Part shown: one piece after another, positions 50,509-60,227 of the stretch
Layout: each line of letters starts with the position of its first letter
Position numbering within the stretch: position 1 is the stretch's first letter
From: Friedmanniella luteola
GTDB lineage: Bacteria > Actinomycetota > Actinomycetes > Propionibacteriales > Propionibacteriaceae
Assembly: GCF_900105065.1 (NCBI RefSeq)
Contig: NZ_LT629749.1
Coordinates: forward strand, 62,001 to 126,000
Reading direction: 5' to 3'
DNA length: 64,000 nt
Notes under the pieces: model-generated
Databases searched by the model: none
Seen by the model: only the letters and a program-made list of their open reading frames with translations
Told to the model about the DNA's origin: nothing
Program-made: the position numbers and the translations under genes

Positions 50509-52032
50509 ATGACGGCGATCGACAGAACCACGGAGACCGGGGCCGGCGACCGGACCGGTGACGGCCGGGGCGAGCGGCTGCCGGCCGCGCACCGGACCGT
50601 GATCATGACCCTGCTGGTGGCGACCTTCGTGGTCATCCTCAACGAGACGATCATGGGCGTCGCGCTGCCGCACCTGATGAGCGACCTCGGGGTCAGCGCG
50701 TCGACCGTGCAGTGGCTGTCGACGGCCTTCCTGCTCACCATGGGCGTGGTCATCCCCACCACCGGGTTCCTGCTGCAGCGGCTGGCGACCAGGACGGTCT
50801 TCATCCTGGCGATGAGCCTCTTCTCCACCGGCACCTTGCTGGCCGCGGTCTCCCAGGGGTTCTGGATGCTGCTGGCCGCCCGGGTCGTGCAGGCCTCCGG
50901 CACGGCGATCATGCTGCCGCTGCTGATGACGACGATCCTGACGCTGGTGCCCGTCGCCCGCCGCGGCCTCGTGATGGGCAACGTCAGCATCGCCATCTCG
51001 GTCGCGCCGGCCATCGGCCCGACGGTCTCGGGCATCATCCTGCAGTACCTGTCCTGGCGCTTCATGTTCGTGATCGTGCTGCCCATCGCCCTCGCGGCGC
51101 TGGTCCTCGGCGCGCGGCTGCTCGGCAACGTCAGCGAGCCGGGCCGGCAGCGGCTGGACGTCGTGTCGGTGCTGCTGTCGGTGCCGGCGTTCGGCGGCCT
51201 GGTCTACGGCCTCAGCCGGCTGGGCGAGAGCAGCGGCGAGGGCCTGAGCACGGCGCTCGTGTTCCTGGCCGTCGGCGTCCTGTGCCTGGTGGCCTTCGGC
51301 TGGCGGCAGCTGCGGCTGGCCCGCGGCGGCGACCCGCTGCTGGACCTGCGCGCCTTCCGCTTCCCGATGTTCAGCGTCAGCCTCACCATGCTCTGCATCG
51401 CCATGGTGGCGCTGTTCGGCGTGATCATCCTGCTGCCGATCTACCTGCAGAACGTCCGCGGCCTCGACTCCCTGCAGACCGGCCTGCTGCTCCTGCCGGG
51501 CGGCCTGCTGATGGGTCTGCTGGGCCCGGTCGTCGGCCGGCTGTTCGACCGCTGGGGTCCCCGGGGCCTGTCGACCTTCGGGTCGCTGCTGCTGGTGGCG
51601 ACGCTGTGGCGGCTCAGCACGGTCGACGCCGGCACCCCGGTCTGGCTGCTGGTGGGCTACCACCTGGTGATGTCGCTGGGGCTGGCCTGCCTGTTCACCC
51701 CGGCCTTCACCACCGCGCTGAACCCGCTCCCGCCGTCGCTGTACTCGCACGGCAGCGCGATCCTCTCCACCCTCCAGCAGGTCGCCGGCGCCGCCGGCAC
51801 CGCGCTGCTGGTCGGCATCATGGCCGGCCGGAGCGCGTCGCTGGCCGCGAGCGGCACCTCCGCCGTCGCCGCGCAGACCGAGGGTCTGCAGAGCGCCTTC
51901 ACGGTGGCCATGGTGGTCGGTCTCGGCGCCGTGGCGTGCGCGCTGTTCCTGCGCAACGACCGGCCCGCCGGCGCCGTCGAGCAGGGCGGCGAGCAGGGGG
52001 CCGGCACGGCGGACGCCGCCCGGGCGCACTGA
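50509..52032 (+). CDS. DHA2 family MFS multidrug exporter
   Basis: A 507-residue, 14-helix transporter of the EmrB/QacA group: LNETIMGVALPHL in TM1, WLSTAFLLTMGVVIPTTGFL in TM2, and the motif C-like segment VAPAIGPTVSGIIL. It likely expels drugs by proton antiport. ATG 50509 gives the normal 30-residue N-terminus. It converges on the LacI gene; a shared hairpin lies between them. Confidence 0.92.
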   Translation: MTAIDRTTETGAGDRTGDGRGERLPAAHRTVIMTLLVATFVVILNETIMGVALPHLMSDLGVSASTVQWLSTAFLLTMGVVIPTTGFLLQRLATRTVFILAMSLFSTGTLLAAVSQGFWMLLAARVVQASGTAIMLPLLMTTILTLVPVARRGLVMGNVSIAISVAPAIGPTVSGIILQYLSWRFMFVIVLPIALAALVLGARLLGNVSEPGRQRLDVVSVLLSVPAFGGLVYGLSRLGESSGEGLSTALVFLAVGVLCLVAFGWRQLRLARGGDPLLDLRAFRFPMFSVSLTMLCIAMVALFGVIILLPIYLQNVRGLDSLQTGLLLLPGGLLMGLLGPVVGRLFDRWGPRGLSTFGSLLLVATLWRLSTVDAGTPVWLLVGYHLVMSLGLACLFTPAFTTALNPLPPSLYSHGSAILSTLQQVAGAAGTALLVGIMAGRSASLAASGTSAVAAQTEGLQSAFTVAMVVGLGAVACALFLRNDRPAGAVEQGGEQGAGTADAARAH

Positions 52033-52043
52033 CCACCGGTCCG

Positions 52044-52068
52044 CCGGCGGGGGCTCAGCTCCCGCCGG
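52044..52068. terminator. Hairpin between convergent MFS and LacI genes
   Basis: CCGGCGGG (52044-52051) pairs with CCCGCCGG (52061-52068) around a 9-nt loop containing the LacI stop codon. It may terminate the exporter transcript and part of the LacI one. Confidence 0.5.
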
Positions 52069-53107
52069 TGGACTGCCGCACGACCAGCCGGTGGGGGACG
52101 ACGTACTGCCGCCCCGGCGTCCGGTCGCCGTCGATCCGGCGGAGCAGGGCGTCCAGCGTCAGGTCGGCCAGTGCGGGCAGGTCCGGGGCGACGGTGGTCA
52201 GGCTGGGCGTCACGTACTCGCCGTCGACGATGTTGTCCCAGCCCAGCACGGCCACGTCGTCGGGCACCCGCCGGCCGTGCCGCTGGAGGGCCCGGACGGC
52301 GCCGATCGCCATCAGGTCGCTGGCGCAGACGAGGGCGTCGACGTCCGGTGCGCGGGCCAGCACCTCCTGCACGCCGGCATCGCCCGACTCCCGGGTGAAG
52401 CGGACGCCCGGCGCGATCCCGCCGGCCGGCGGCCGCAGGCCGGACGCGGCCAGCGCGGCCGCGTAGCCGCCCCGCCGGACCTCGCCCAGCGCGCCCGGCT
52501 GACCCGGCTGGGCCCCCAGGAACCCGATCCGTCGACGGCCCTGCGCCACCAGGTGCTGCACGGCGTCGGCCGCGGAGCCGACGTTGTCGATGGCCACGTA
52601 GTCGGCGGTGCTGTCCGGCAGGAACTGGCCCAGCAGGACCATCGCGACGTCGTGGCTGCGCGCCGCCAGGTGCTCGGGGTTGAGGGCGAAGGGGCTGAAG
52701 ATGACCCCGTCGATCCCGTGGCCGGGGTAGCCGTTGGCCGCCTCCAGCTCCTGCTCCACCCGCCCGGACGTCTCGTCGATCAGCAGCCGGAGCCCCCGGG
52801 GGGTGGCCGCGGTGATCAGCGCGTGCGCCAGCCCGCCCAGGTAGGGCTCGTCGATCCGCGGCACCACCAGGGTGATCAGGTTGCTGCGACCGCTCTGCAG
52901 CTGACGGCCGGCCCGGGACGGCCGGTAGTCCAGCGCCGCGATCGCCGCCAGCACCCGGTCCCGGGTCTCCTGCTTCACGTAGGGCCGCTCGTGGACGACG
53001 TTGGTCACGGTCTTGAGCGAGACCCCGGCCATCGCCGCGACGTCCTTGATGCGGGCCGGCCGACCGGCTCCGGGGCGGTGCGCGGCAGGCGATCCGGTCA
53101 CGGGCAT
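52055..53107 (-). CDS. LacI family transcriptional regulator
   Basis: A 350-residue repressor. The helix-turn-helix is IKDVAAMAGVSLKTVTNVVH at about 20-39, followed by the hinge helix (DYRPSRAGRQLQSGRSN) and a periplasmic-binding-protein-like sensor domain. It is divergent from the sugar ABC operon, and a LacI-type palindrome overlaps that operon's promoter. It most likely represses the operon in the absence of its sugar. ATG 53107. Confidence 0.93.
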   Translation of the reverse strand: MPVTGSPAAHRPGAGRPARIKDVAAMAGVSLKTVTNVVHERPYVKQETRDRVLAAIAALDYRPSRAGRQLQSGRSNLITLVVPRIDEPYLGGLAHALITAATPRGLRLLIDETSGRVEQELEAANGYPGHGIDGVIFSPFALNPEHLAARSHDVAMVLLGQFLPDSTADYVAIDNVGSAADAVQHLVAQGRRRIGFLGAQPGQPGALGEVRRGGYAAALAASGLRPPAGGIAPGVRFTRESGDAGVQEVLARAPDVDALVCASDLMAIGAVRALQRHGRRVPDDVAVLGWDNIVDGEYVTPSLTTVAPDLPALADLTLDALLRRIDGDRTPGRQYVVPHRLVVRQSTGGS

Positions 53108-53128
53108 ACGACGTTCATACCCGAGTCC

Positions 53129-53173
53129 TTGACAATCCGACAGGTTCGGCGCGATCGTCTTCTAACGTTAGAA
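53129..53173 (+). promoter_or_regulatory. Promoter and LacI operator of the sugar ABC operon
   Basis: TTGACA (53129-53134) is a consensus -35; a -10 would fall near 53152-53158 but is not consensus. A perfect 14-bp palindrome TTCTAACGTTAGAA (53160-53173), centred on CG as LacI operators are, lies at the expected transcription start. Repression by the divergent LacI protein is inferred. Confidence 0.72.
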
Positions 53174-53288
53174 CCTGCGCGACCACGGAGCCCGCCGACG
53201 CACCCAGGGGCGGCGCCTCCGCGTCCTGGTCGCGCCCCGCCGCACCCTCCTCTCGCACGCCCTCCACACCTCTGACAAGGAAGTCACC

Positions 53289-54587
53289 GTGGCTGCACGC
53301 AGACCTCTGCTCCTGCTCGTCCCCGCCCTCGCGCTCACCCTGACCGCCTGCTTCGGCGGATCGCCCGCCGCCGAGGAGTCCACCGCCCCGCAGGTGTCCA
53401 GCGGACCGGTCGAGATCCGGTACCTCATCGGTCAGCCCGAGGACGCGGCCGACCTGAAGCTGATCAAGGAGGACATCGCCGCGTTCGAGGCCCAGAGCGG
53501 TGGCATCACCGTCAAGCTCGACGTGCTGCCCAGCGAGAGCATCCGCACCGTGCTGCAGACCCAGCTCCGCTCGGGCAACGCGCCCGACGTCTTCGGCTAC
53601 GACACCGGCCCCGGCTTCGCCGGCGCGCTGGCCAAGGCCGGCCTGGTGCACGACCTCACCGGCGCCTACGCGAAGTACCAGTGGCCGGTGTACGACTTCG
53701 CCAAGCAGCGCGTCACCTTCGACGGCAAGCTCGTCGGCATCCCGAGCCAGATGGAGGAGGTCGGGCTGTTCTACAACAAGGACCTCTTCGAGGAGAACGG
53801 GATCGCGGAGCCGCAGAACCTCGGCGACCTGATGGCCGGCGCCGCCAAGCTCAAGGAGGCGGGGGTCATCCCGATCGGCGTCAACGACAAGGACGGCTGG
53901 CAGGGCGGCCACCTGCTGAGCATGTCGTTGTCCAGCGAGGTCGGCAGCGAGGGCATGGACAAGCTGCTGTCGGGGGAGACGCCGTGGGACGACCCCAGCG
54001 TGGTCAACGCCCTCAAGGTGTGGTCGGACATGGCGCAGCAGGGCCTGCTGACCCCCTCGCCCACGGCGGTCAACTACGACAACGGCAACGCCCTGTTCTA
54101 CTCCGGCAAGGCCGCGATCAACCCGACCGGCAGCTGGCTCGCCCTGGACATCGAGCGCAACGTGAAGTTCGACGTCGGCTTCATCCCCTTCCCGTCCTCC
54201 AGCGGACCGGGCATCTTCAGCGGCGGCCTGGGGTCGGGCACCTTCATCGCGGCCAGCAGCAAGAAGATCGACGCCGCCGAGAAGTTCCTCGACTACGGGA
54301 TGACCGCCGAGCACGGCCGCTGGGCGGTGGAGAACCTGCAGGACATCCCCGCCTTCCCGGTCGACACCGCGGGCGTCAAGGCGTCCCCGCTGTTCACCCA
54401 GATCCTGGCCGACACCGCCAAGATCGCCGAGGGGACCGGCGACTTCGGCTACAACATCGACGTCCTCACCAACGACACGTTCAACAACGCGATGTGGAAG
54501 GGCATGCAGGGCCTGCTCACCGACCAGACCACCCCGGAGAAGGTCGCCGCGCAGCTGCAGAAGAACTACAAGAAGCCGGCCAGCTGA
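53289..54587 (+). CDS. Sugar ABC transporter substrate-binding lipoprotein
   Basis: A 432-residue family-1 extracellular solute-binding protein with lipobox LTLTACF. Typical elements are IAAFEAQSGGITVKLDVLPS, SGNAPDVFGYDTGPG and LVGIPSQMEEVGLFYNKDLFEENGI (split across the domain hinge). It delivers a sugar to the two permeases downstream. GTG 53289, preceded by AAGGAAG. Ligand unknown. Confidence 0.93.
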   Translation: MAARRPLLLLVPALALTLTACFGGSPAAEESTAPQVSSGPVEIRYLIGQPEDAADLKLIKEDIAAFEAQSGGITVKLDVLPSESIRTVLQTQLRSGNAPDVFGYDTGPGFAGALAKAGLVHDLTGAYAKYQWPVYDFAKQRVTFDGKLVGIPSQMEEVGLFYNKDLFEENGIAEPQNLGDLMAGAAKLKEAGVIPIGVNDKDGWQGGHLLSMSLSSEVGSEGMDKLLSGETPWDDPSVVNALKVWSDMAQQGLLTPSPTAVNYDNGNALFYSGKAAINPTGSWLALDIERNVKFDVGFIPFPSSSGPGIFSGGLGSGTFIAASSKKIDAAEKFLDYGMTAEHGRWAVENLQDIPAFPVDTAGVKASPLFTQILADTAKIAEGTGDFGYNIDVLTNDTFNNAMWKGMQGLLTDQTTPEKVAAQLQKNYKKPAS

Positions 54588-54588
54588 G

Positions 54589-55509
54589 GTGGCGACCCTG
54601 GTCTCCCACGCCCCGGCGGTGACCAGGAGGGCCCAGCGCCGGCTGGGCGTCCTCCTGGTGATCCCGGTGGCGGTGCTCACCGTCGCGTTCTTCCTGCTCC
54701 CGCTGGGGAACGCGCTGGTCTACTCCGTCGTCGACTTCGACGGGGTCAGCTCGAACCCGCCCTTCGTCGGCCTCGCGAACTTCCGCGAGATGTTCGCCGA
54801 CGACGAGGTCTGGCACGCGCTGTCCAACAACGCGATCTGGATCGTGATCGGCACGATCGCGCCCATCACGATCGGTCTGCTGCTGGCCCTGCTGCTGTGG
54901 GGGGTGGAGCGCGGCAGCGTGCTCTACCGGCTCTGCTTCTTCCTGCCCGTCGTGCTGCCGGGGGTGGCCATCGGCATCGTCTGGGGCTGGATCTACGACC
55001 CGGTCCAGGGGCTGCTCAACCAGCTCCTCGCCGCCGTCGGGCTGGGGTCGCTGGCCCGCGGCTGGCTGGGTGACCCCGACTGGGCGCTCTACGCCGTCCT
55101 GGTGACCGCGATCTGGGGGGCGACCGGGTTCGCCGTGGTCATCTTCGTCTCGGCCCTGCGCAACGTCGACGTCGAGCTGGTGGACGCCAGCCGGATCGAC
55201 GGGGCCGCGGCACCGGCCCGGCTCTGGTACGTGATCCTGCCGCAGATCATGCCGGTGTTCCTGATGGTGCTGACCCTCACCCTGGTGGGCGGCTTCAGCG
55301 TGTTCGACATCATCTTCATCATGACCGGCGGCGGGCCGGCCGACGCCACCAACGTCATCGGCACCTACGCCTACGCGCAGGCCTTCCAGATGAGCCGGAT
55401 CGGCTACGGGACGACGCTGGCGCTGCTGATCACCGTGCTGTCGGTGCCGTTCGCCGTGGCGATCAACCGGCTGCAGCGCAAGCTCTCGCTGCAGGGGACG
55501 GGCGCCTGA
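54589..55509 (+). CDS. Sugar ABC transporter permease 1 (MalF type)
   Basis: A 306-residue permease with six helices. The cytoplasmic EAA loop is VELVDASRIDGAAAPARLWY, which docks the ATPase. GTG 54589 begins one base after the binding-protein stop. It pairs with the next permease. No ATPase gene is in the operon, so a shared MsmK-type ATPase elsewhere must power it, as is common for actinobacterial sugar importers. Confidence 0.93.
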   Translation: MATLVSHAPAVTRRAQRRLGVLLVIPVAVLTVAFFLLPLGNALVYSVVDFDGVSSNPPFVGLANFREMFADDEVWHALSNNAIWIVIGTIAPITIGLLLALLLWGVERGSVLYRLCFFLPVVLPGVAIGIVWGWIYDPVQGLLNQLLAAVGLGSLARGWLGDPDWALYAVLVTAIWGATGFAVVIFVSALRNVDVELVDASRIDGAAAPARLWYVILPQIMPVFLMVLTLTLVGGFSVFDIIFIMTGGGPADATNVIGTYAYAQAFQMSRIGYGTTLALLITVLSVPFAVAINRLQRKLSLQGTGA

Positions 55510-56414
55510 TGGCCACGACGACCGAACCGGCGCCGCTGCTGCCCGCGCTCCCGCCGGCCGTGCGCGGCGCGGGGACCACCCGGGCGTCGAGCCGCCGCCG
55601 GACCGGGCTCGTGGTGCGGCACCTGGTGCTGATCGTCCTCGCGGTGACGACGATCATCCCGGTGCTGCTCGTGATCTCGACGGCCCTCAAGACCCAGGCC
55701 GAAGCCAGGGTCGACCCGTTCGGGCTCTTCACCGACTTCTCGATGGAGTCGATCGTCAGCGCCTGGACCGACGGGCAGTTCAGCGACTACCTGCTGAACA
55801 GCGTGCTGCTCTCGGTCCCCAGCACGCTGCTCATCCTCGTGATCTCCACCATGGCGGGCTACACGTTCGCCCGGCTGCCGTTCCCGGGCCGGACCGTGAT
55901 CTTCTACGTCGTGGTCCTCGGGCTGCTCGTCCCGTTCTTCACGTACATGATCCCGCTGTACTTCCAGCTGCGCTCGATGGGCCTGCTGGACACGTTGACG
56001 GGCACCGTCCTCGTGCTGACCTCGACCGGTACCTCGTTCGGCACCTTCTTCATGCGGGCCTTCTTCTCCGAGCTCCCCGAGGAGCTCGAGCAGGCGGCCC
56101 GGATCGACGGCTGCTCGGAGTGGCGGATCTTCACCTCGGTGATGCTGCCGCTGGTCAGCTCCGGGATCGGCGCGCTGGCGGTCTTCACCTTCATCAGCAC
56201 CTGGAACAACTTCCTCGTGCCGCTGCTCTACCTGCCCACCGGCGGCTACCGCCCCCTCACGACTGCGCTGTACGTCTTCACCGGCGGCCGCTCCGTCGAC
56301 GTCGCCCCGCTCGCGGCCGGCACCTTGATCACGATCCTGCCGATCATCGTGCTCTTCGTCGTCCTGCAGAAGCAGGTGACCGCCGGCTTCATCTCCGGCG
56401 CCGTCAAGGGGTAG
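55509..56414 (+). CDS. Sugar ABC transporter permease 2 (MalG type)
   Basis: A 301-residue permease. The EAA loop is ELEQAARIDGCSEWRIFTSV. The N-terminal 35 residues are Thr, Pro and Arg-rich before the first helix LVLIVLAVTTIIPVLLVIS. ATG 55509 overlaps the previous stop by one base. Confidence 0.93.
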   Translation: MATTTEPAPLLPALPPAVRGAGTTRASSRRRTGLVVRHLVLIVLAVTTIIPVLLVISTALKTQAEARVDPFGLFTDFSMESIVSAWTDGQFSDYLLNSVLLSVPSTLLILVISTMAGYTFARLPFPGRTVIFYVVVLGLLVPFFTYMIPLYFQLRSMGLLDTLTGTVLVLTSTGTSFGTFFMRAFFSELPEELEQAARIDGCSEWRIFTSVMLPLVSSGIGALAVFTFISTWNNFLVPLLYLPTGGYRPLTTALYVFTGGRSVDVAPLAAGTLITILPIIVLFVVLQKQVTAGFISGAVKG

Positions 56415-56486
56415 TCCGAGGAAGAGCCGCCCCGTCCCGACCCCCGTTCGACCATCAGCACCAGAACCCAGGAAGAGAGCCCCCGC

Positions 56487-57545
56487 ATGCCCGCCGTCAT
56501 CCGCTTCACCTCCCCGCACGAGTCCGAGGTGGTCGAGGAGCCGCTCGGTCCGCTCGGACCGGACGAGGTCCGGCTCCGCACCCTCTACTCGGGCATCTCC
56601 GCGGGCACCGAGCTGACCGCCTACCGGGGCAGCAACCCCTACCTGACGAAGCGGTGGGACGACGACGCCCGGCTGTTCGTCGACGGCTCGACCAGCTTCT
56701 CCTACCCCGTCGACGGCTGGGGCTACGAGGAGGTCGGCGAGGTCGTCGAGGTGGGGGCGGAGGCGAGCGGGCTGGCCGTGGGGGACCGGGTCTGGGGGAC
56801 CTGGGGCCACCGCGCCGCCACCGTGCAGAAGGCGGAGCGCGCGGCCCAGCGGGTGCTCGACCCGGCTGCCGACCCCCGTGTCGGGATCTTCTCCCAGATC
56901 GGCGCCATCGGGCTCAACGTCGTGCTGGACGCCGACATCCACATCGGCGAGACCGTCGCCGTCTTCGGGCTCGGCGTGCCCGGCCAGATCGCCGCGCAGC
57001 TGGCCCGGCTCAACGGGGCGCGGGTGATCGGCGTCGACAACCTGCCGTCCCGGCGCGCGCTGGCGCTCGAGCTCGGGGCCGACACCGTCCTCGACGCGAC
57101 GGAGGGCGGTGTCGCGGAGCGGATCCGCGACCTGACCGGGGGCCGCGGGGCGGACGTCTGCCTGGAGGTGACCGGCAGCTACCGGGCGCTGCACGAGGCC
57201 ATCCGCTCGGTGGCCTACAGCTCGCGGGTCTGCGCCGCCGGCTTCATGCAGGGCGACGGGATGGGCCTGCGGCTCGGCGAGGAGTTCCACCACAACCGCG
57301 TGCAGCTCGTCTGCTCGCAGATCTCCGGCGTCGCGCCGGCCCTGCAGCACCGGTGGGACGGCTACCGGCTGGCCCGGACGGCGGTGGACCTGGCGGTGTC
57401 GGGCCGGCTGCGGCTGACCGAGCTGATCACCCACACCCTGCCGATGGCGGAGGCCCCCACGGCCTTCCGGCTGCTCGACGAGCACCCGGAGCAGGCCCTG
57501 CAGGTCGTCCTCAGCTTCGACGCCGCGCTCGAGGCGGCCGCGTGA
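56487..57545 (+). CDS. MDR-superfamily dehydrogenase (zinc-ligand-poor)
   Basis: A 352-residue medium-chain dehydrogenase/reductase. The Rossmann motif is VFGLGVPGQIAAQLA, and the acidic VIGVDN favours NAD. Where zinc alcohol dehydrogenases have CGTDxH this one has SGISAGTELTAYRG, and the structural four-cysteine lobe is missing, so it may be zinc-free. It lies in the sugar operon, 72 nt after the permease, preceded by GGAAGAG, and overlaps the next gene by 4 bp. It probably oxidises an imported sugar or polyol. Confidence 0.85.
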   Translation: MPAVIRFTSPHESEVVEEPLGPLGPDEVRLRTLYSGISAGTELTAYRGSNPYLTKRWDDDARLFVDGSTSFSYPVDGWGYEEVGEVVEVGAEASGLAVGDRVWGTWGHRAATVQKAERAAQRVLDPAADPRVGIFSQIGAIGLNVVLDADIHIGETVAVFGLGVPGQIAAQLARLNGARVIGVDNLPSRRALALELGADTVLDATEGGVAERIRDLTGGRGADVCLEVTGSYRALHEAIRSVAYSSRVCAAGFMQGDGMGLRLGEEFHHNRVQLVCSQISGVAPALQHRWDGYRLARTAVDLAVSGRLRLTELITHTLPMAEAPTAFRLLDEHPEQALQVVLSFDAALEAAA

Positions 57546-58336
57546 TCCGGCTGGCGGCCCAGGAGGCCACCCTGCCGGGCGCCCGGCTGGAGGAGCAGTT
57601 CCAGTTCGCCCTCGACTGCGGCTTCGACGGCATCGAGCTCTCCGGTCGGGGTGACGGCGTCTTCGGGGCGCGGGCCGCGGAGCTGCGCCGGGCCCGCGAC
57701 GCCGGGGTGCAGATGTGCTCGGCGGTGATGCACACCCCGACCTTCCTCGGCAGCTTCGAGCCGGAGGCCCGGGCGACGGCGATCGCCGACCTGAAGGTGC
57801 TGCTGAGCACCATCGTCGAGGCGGGCGGGCTCGGCATCGTCAGCCCCAACGCGTTCGGGGTGTTCAGCCGCAAGCTGCCCCCGTTCACCCCGCCGCGCAG
57901 TCAGGAGGAGTCCCGCCGGCTGCTCGTCGAGGCGCTGGTCGAGCTGGGCGAGCACGCCGTCCGGGAGGGCTCGACGCTGTTCCTGGAGCCGCTCAACCGG
58001 TACGAGGACTACCTGGTCAACACCCTGGCCGACGCCGTCTCCGTCGTGGAGGAGGTCGGCTCGCCGGGGGTCGCCGTCATCGCGGACACCTACCACATGT
58101 CGATCGAGGAGGCCGACTGCGCGGCGTCCATCGAGGCGGCCGGTGCGCACATCCAGCACGTCCAGCTGGGCGACAGCAACCGGCTGGAGCCGGGCGCCGG
58201 GCACTACGACTGGCCGGCCACCCTGGCCGCGCTGGACCGGATCGGCTTCGACGGCTGGCTGGCCATGGAGTGCGGCCTCAGCGGCCCGACGGGCGACGTG
58301 CTGCCCGGCGTGGCGGAGATCCTCCGCGCCCGCTGA
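57542..58336 (+). CDS. Sugar phosphate isomerase/epimerase (xylose-isomerase-like TIM barrel)
   Basis: A 264-residue barrel with the metal-binding pattern of D-tagatose 3-epimerase-like enzymes: Glu in [12 protein letters not shown], Asp and His in IADTYHMS, His in [11 protein letters not shown], and Glu in AMECGL. GTG 57542 overlaps the dehydrogenase stop by 4 bp. With the dehydrogenase it forms a likely oxidise-then-isomerise route for the imported sugar. It is the last gene of the operon and is followed by a strong hairpin. Confidence 0.88.
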   Translation: MIRLAAQEATLPGARLEEQFQFALDCGFDGIELSGRGDGVFGARAAELRRARDAGVQMCSAVMHTPTFLGSFEPEARATAIADLKVLLSTIVEAGGLGIVSPNAFGVFSRKLPPFTPPRSQEESRRLLVEALVELGEHAVREGSTLFLEPLNRYEDYLVNTLADAVSVVEEVGSPGVAVIADTYHMSIEEADCAASIEAAGAHIQHVQLGDSNRLEPGAGHYDWPATLAALDRIGFDGWLAMECGLSGPTGDVLPGVAEILRAR

Positions 58337-58360
58337 CCCGCGTCCCGGGACCGAGGACGG

Positions 58361-58398
58361 TGCTGCGCCGTGCCGGGTACTCACGGCACGGCGCAGCA
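58361..58398 (+). terminator. Strong hairpin terminator of the sugar operon
   Basis: TGCTGCGCCGTGCCG (58361-58375) pairs perfectly with CGGCACGGCGCAGCA (58384-58398) around an 8-nt loop: a 15-bp stem, 24 nt after the last stop codon. No T-tract. Confidence 0.8.
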
Positions 58399-58422
58399 GG
58401 GTCCGCGTGGGAGGCTGGCGCC

Positions 58423-59166
58423 GTGGACGCACAGGTGGCCGTCGTGACGGGAGCGGGCAGCGGGATCGGGGCGGCGACGGCGACCGCGCTGGTCGACGCC
58501 GGCTGGCGGGTGGTGCTGGCCGGACGTCGGCCCGAGGCCCTCGCCGAGGTCGCGGCGCTCCGCCCCGAGCGGCTGCACCCCCTGGTCACCGACGTCACCG
58601 ACGAGGCGTCGGTGCGGGCCCTGTTCGCCTCCACGGTCGCCGAGCACGGCCGCGTCGACCTGCTGTTCAACAACGCCGGCCGCGGCTCCTTCGAGCAGAG
58701 CCTCGACGAGATCTCGCTCGAGGACTGGCGGGCCGTCGTCGACGTCAACCTGACCGGGGCCTTCCTGTGCACCCGGGAGGCGTTCCGGGTCATGCGCGCC
58801 CAGGACCCGCGCGGCGGCCGGGTCATCAACAACGGGTCGATCTCGGCGACGACCCCGCGGCCGCGCTCCGCGCCCTACGCGGCGACGAAGCACGCGCTCA
58901 CGGGGTTGACCAAGGCGACGGCGCTGGACGGCCGGCCGTTCGACATCGCCTGCGGGCAGATCGACATCGGCAACGCCGCGACCGAGCTGACCGCGCTGAT
59001 GGCCGACGGCATCCTCCAGCCCGACGGCAGCCGCCGGCCGGAGCCCCGGATGGACGTCGCCGACGTCGCCCGCGCCGTGGTCTACATGGCCTCGCTGCCG
59101 CTGGCGGCCAACGTCCCGCAGATGACCGTGATGGCCACCACGATGCCCTTCCTGGGCCGGGGCTGA
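58423..59166 (+). CDS. Short-chain dehydrogenase/reductase (SDR)
   Basis: A 247-residue classical [11 protein letters not shown] cofactor motif, LAGRRPE (Arg suggests NADP), NNAG, Ser in NGSISATTP, and Tyr-Lys in YAATKHAL. The C-terminus lacks the usual GG turn and ends [13 protein letters not shown], like the SDR subgroup of NAD(P)-dependent oxidoreductases near sugar operons. GTG 58423 lies 25 nt after the operon terminator, so it is probably transcribed separately. Confidence 0.88.
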   Translation: MDAQVAVVTGAGSGIGAATATALVDAGWRVVLAGRRPEALAEVAALRPERLHPLVTDVTDEASVRALFASTVAEHGRVDLLFNNAGRGSFEQSLDEISLEDWRAVVDVNLTGAFLCTREAFRVMRAQDPRGGRVINNGSISATTPRPRSAPYAATKHALTGLTKATALDGRPFDIACGQIDIGNAATELTALMADGILQPDGSRRPEPRMDVADVARAVVYMASLPLAANVPQMTVMATTMPFLGRG

Positions 59167-59294
59167 GAGCGGTCCGCGGCCGGCCTCCCGGGGTCCGGCC
59201 CGGGTGTACTTTCGGCTCATGATCCACCCGCAGGACCCGAGGCCGGTCACCGCCGCCGCGTGCGACGCCGACGGGTTCTGACCCCGGACCCGTC

Positions 59295-60200
59295 GTGCCC
59301 GCCCCCCACCCGCCGCCCCAGGACCGGCTGCCCGCCCTGCTGGCCGGCGCCGTCCCCGAGCCCGCCCGGGCCGGTCGCTGGCTGACCCGGGGCACCCTCG
59401 TCAGCGCCGTGAGCGGCTTCGGCCTGCTGGTCACCGACGCCGCCGTCGGCGCGGGGGGTGACCCGTTCGGGGCGGCCGGCGGCGTGCTCCTCGTCGCCGC
59501 GCTGGGCGCCGGCGTCGGGGCCCTCGTCGTCCGGACGAGTGCGCCCGGCTACCCGCACCTGGGCCGGTTCCGGGCCCAGTGGCAGGCCGCCGGGGCCACC
59601 CCGCACCAGCTCGCGATCCTCGACGAGGCGCACCGGCTGCGCGCCGCCACCCCGCCGGTCGGCTACCGGGACCGGCGGACGACGGTCCACCCGCTGGCCG
59701 ACGCCTACGCCATCTTCACCTCACCCGCCTGGCGCGACCCCTGGCTCGCCGACCACCAGCTGCTGATCGACCCGATCGCCGAGGCCGCCGAGATCCTCGA
59801 CCACCTGCACAAGGTCACGGGGCTGCTGAGCGAGGTCCGGGGTCACCGGCGGGAGCTGCCGCCGGGGTCCGCCGCGGCCCGGACCTACGCGGGCTACGAG
59901 CACGCCCTGCTCGGGGCGCTCGACGACGGCCTCCGGCGCGCCAAGGCGCTGACGGCCTACCAGGCCGAGGTGCGCCGGCTCGAGTCGGTGCTGCGGGTCT
60001 CGCGGGCGCTGCCCGAGGCGGAGGCCTTCGGCGACCGGGTCCTCGACGTCGTCTCGCAGTCGGCGCGGCACGAGCTGGCCGCGCAGCAGCTGGACGACAG
60101 CCGCGAGCAGCTGCGGATGGTGGAGCACGGGCTGCGCGAGATCACCGACCTGCTGGGCTCCGCGCCGGTCCTGCCGGCCCGCCCGCGACCCGCCGGCTGA
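59295..60200 (+). CDS. Hypothetical protein with two membrane helices and coiled coil
   Basis: A 301-residue protein from GTG 59295. Two hydrophobic helices (LVSAVSGFGLLVTDAAVG, GVLLVAALGAGVGALVV) lie at about 35-80, followed by a long helical cytoplasmic region (about 95-290) with heptad-like stretches including LDDSREQLRMVEHGLREITDLLG. No family is recognised. A 20-codon frame (59219-59281) just upstream could be a leader peptide but is unsupported. Confidence 0.65.
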   Translation: MPAPHPPPQDRLPALLAGAVPEPARAGRWLTRGTLVSAVSGFGLLVTDAAVGAGGDPFGAAGGVLLVAALGAGVGALVVRTSAPGYPHLGRFRAQWQAAGATPHQLAILDEAHRLRAATPPVGYRDRRTTVHPLADAYAIFTSPAWRDPWLADHQLLIDPIAEAAEILDHLHKVTGLLSEVRGHRRELPPGSAAARTYAGYEHALLGALDDGLRRAKALTAYQAEVRRLESVLRVSRALPEAEAFGDRVLDVVSQSARHELAAQQLDDSREQLRMVEHGLREITDLLGSAPVLPARPRPAG

Positions 60201-60227
60201 CGGGGAGCCGCTCCCTACACTGGCGAG

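Noticed and set aside
59219-59281. A 20-codon leader peptide gene
   Set aside because: No ribosome site, no attenuator hairpin, and a frame this short is expected by chance.
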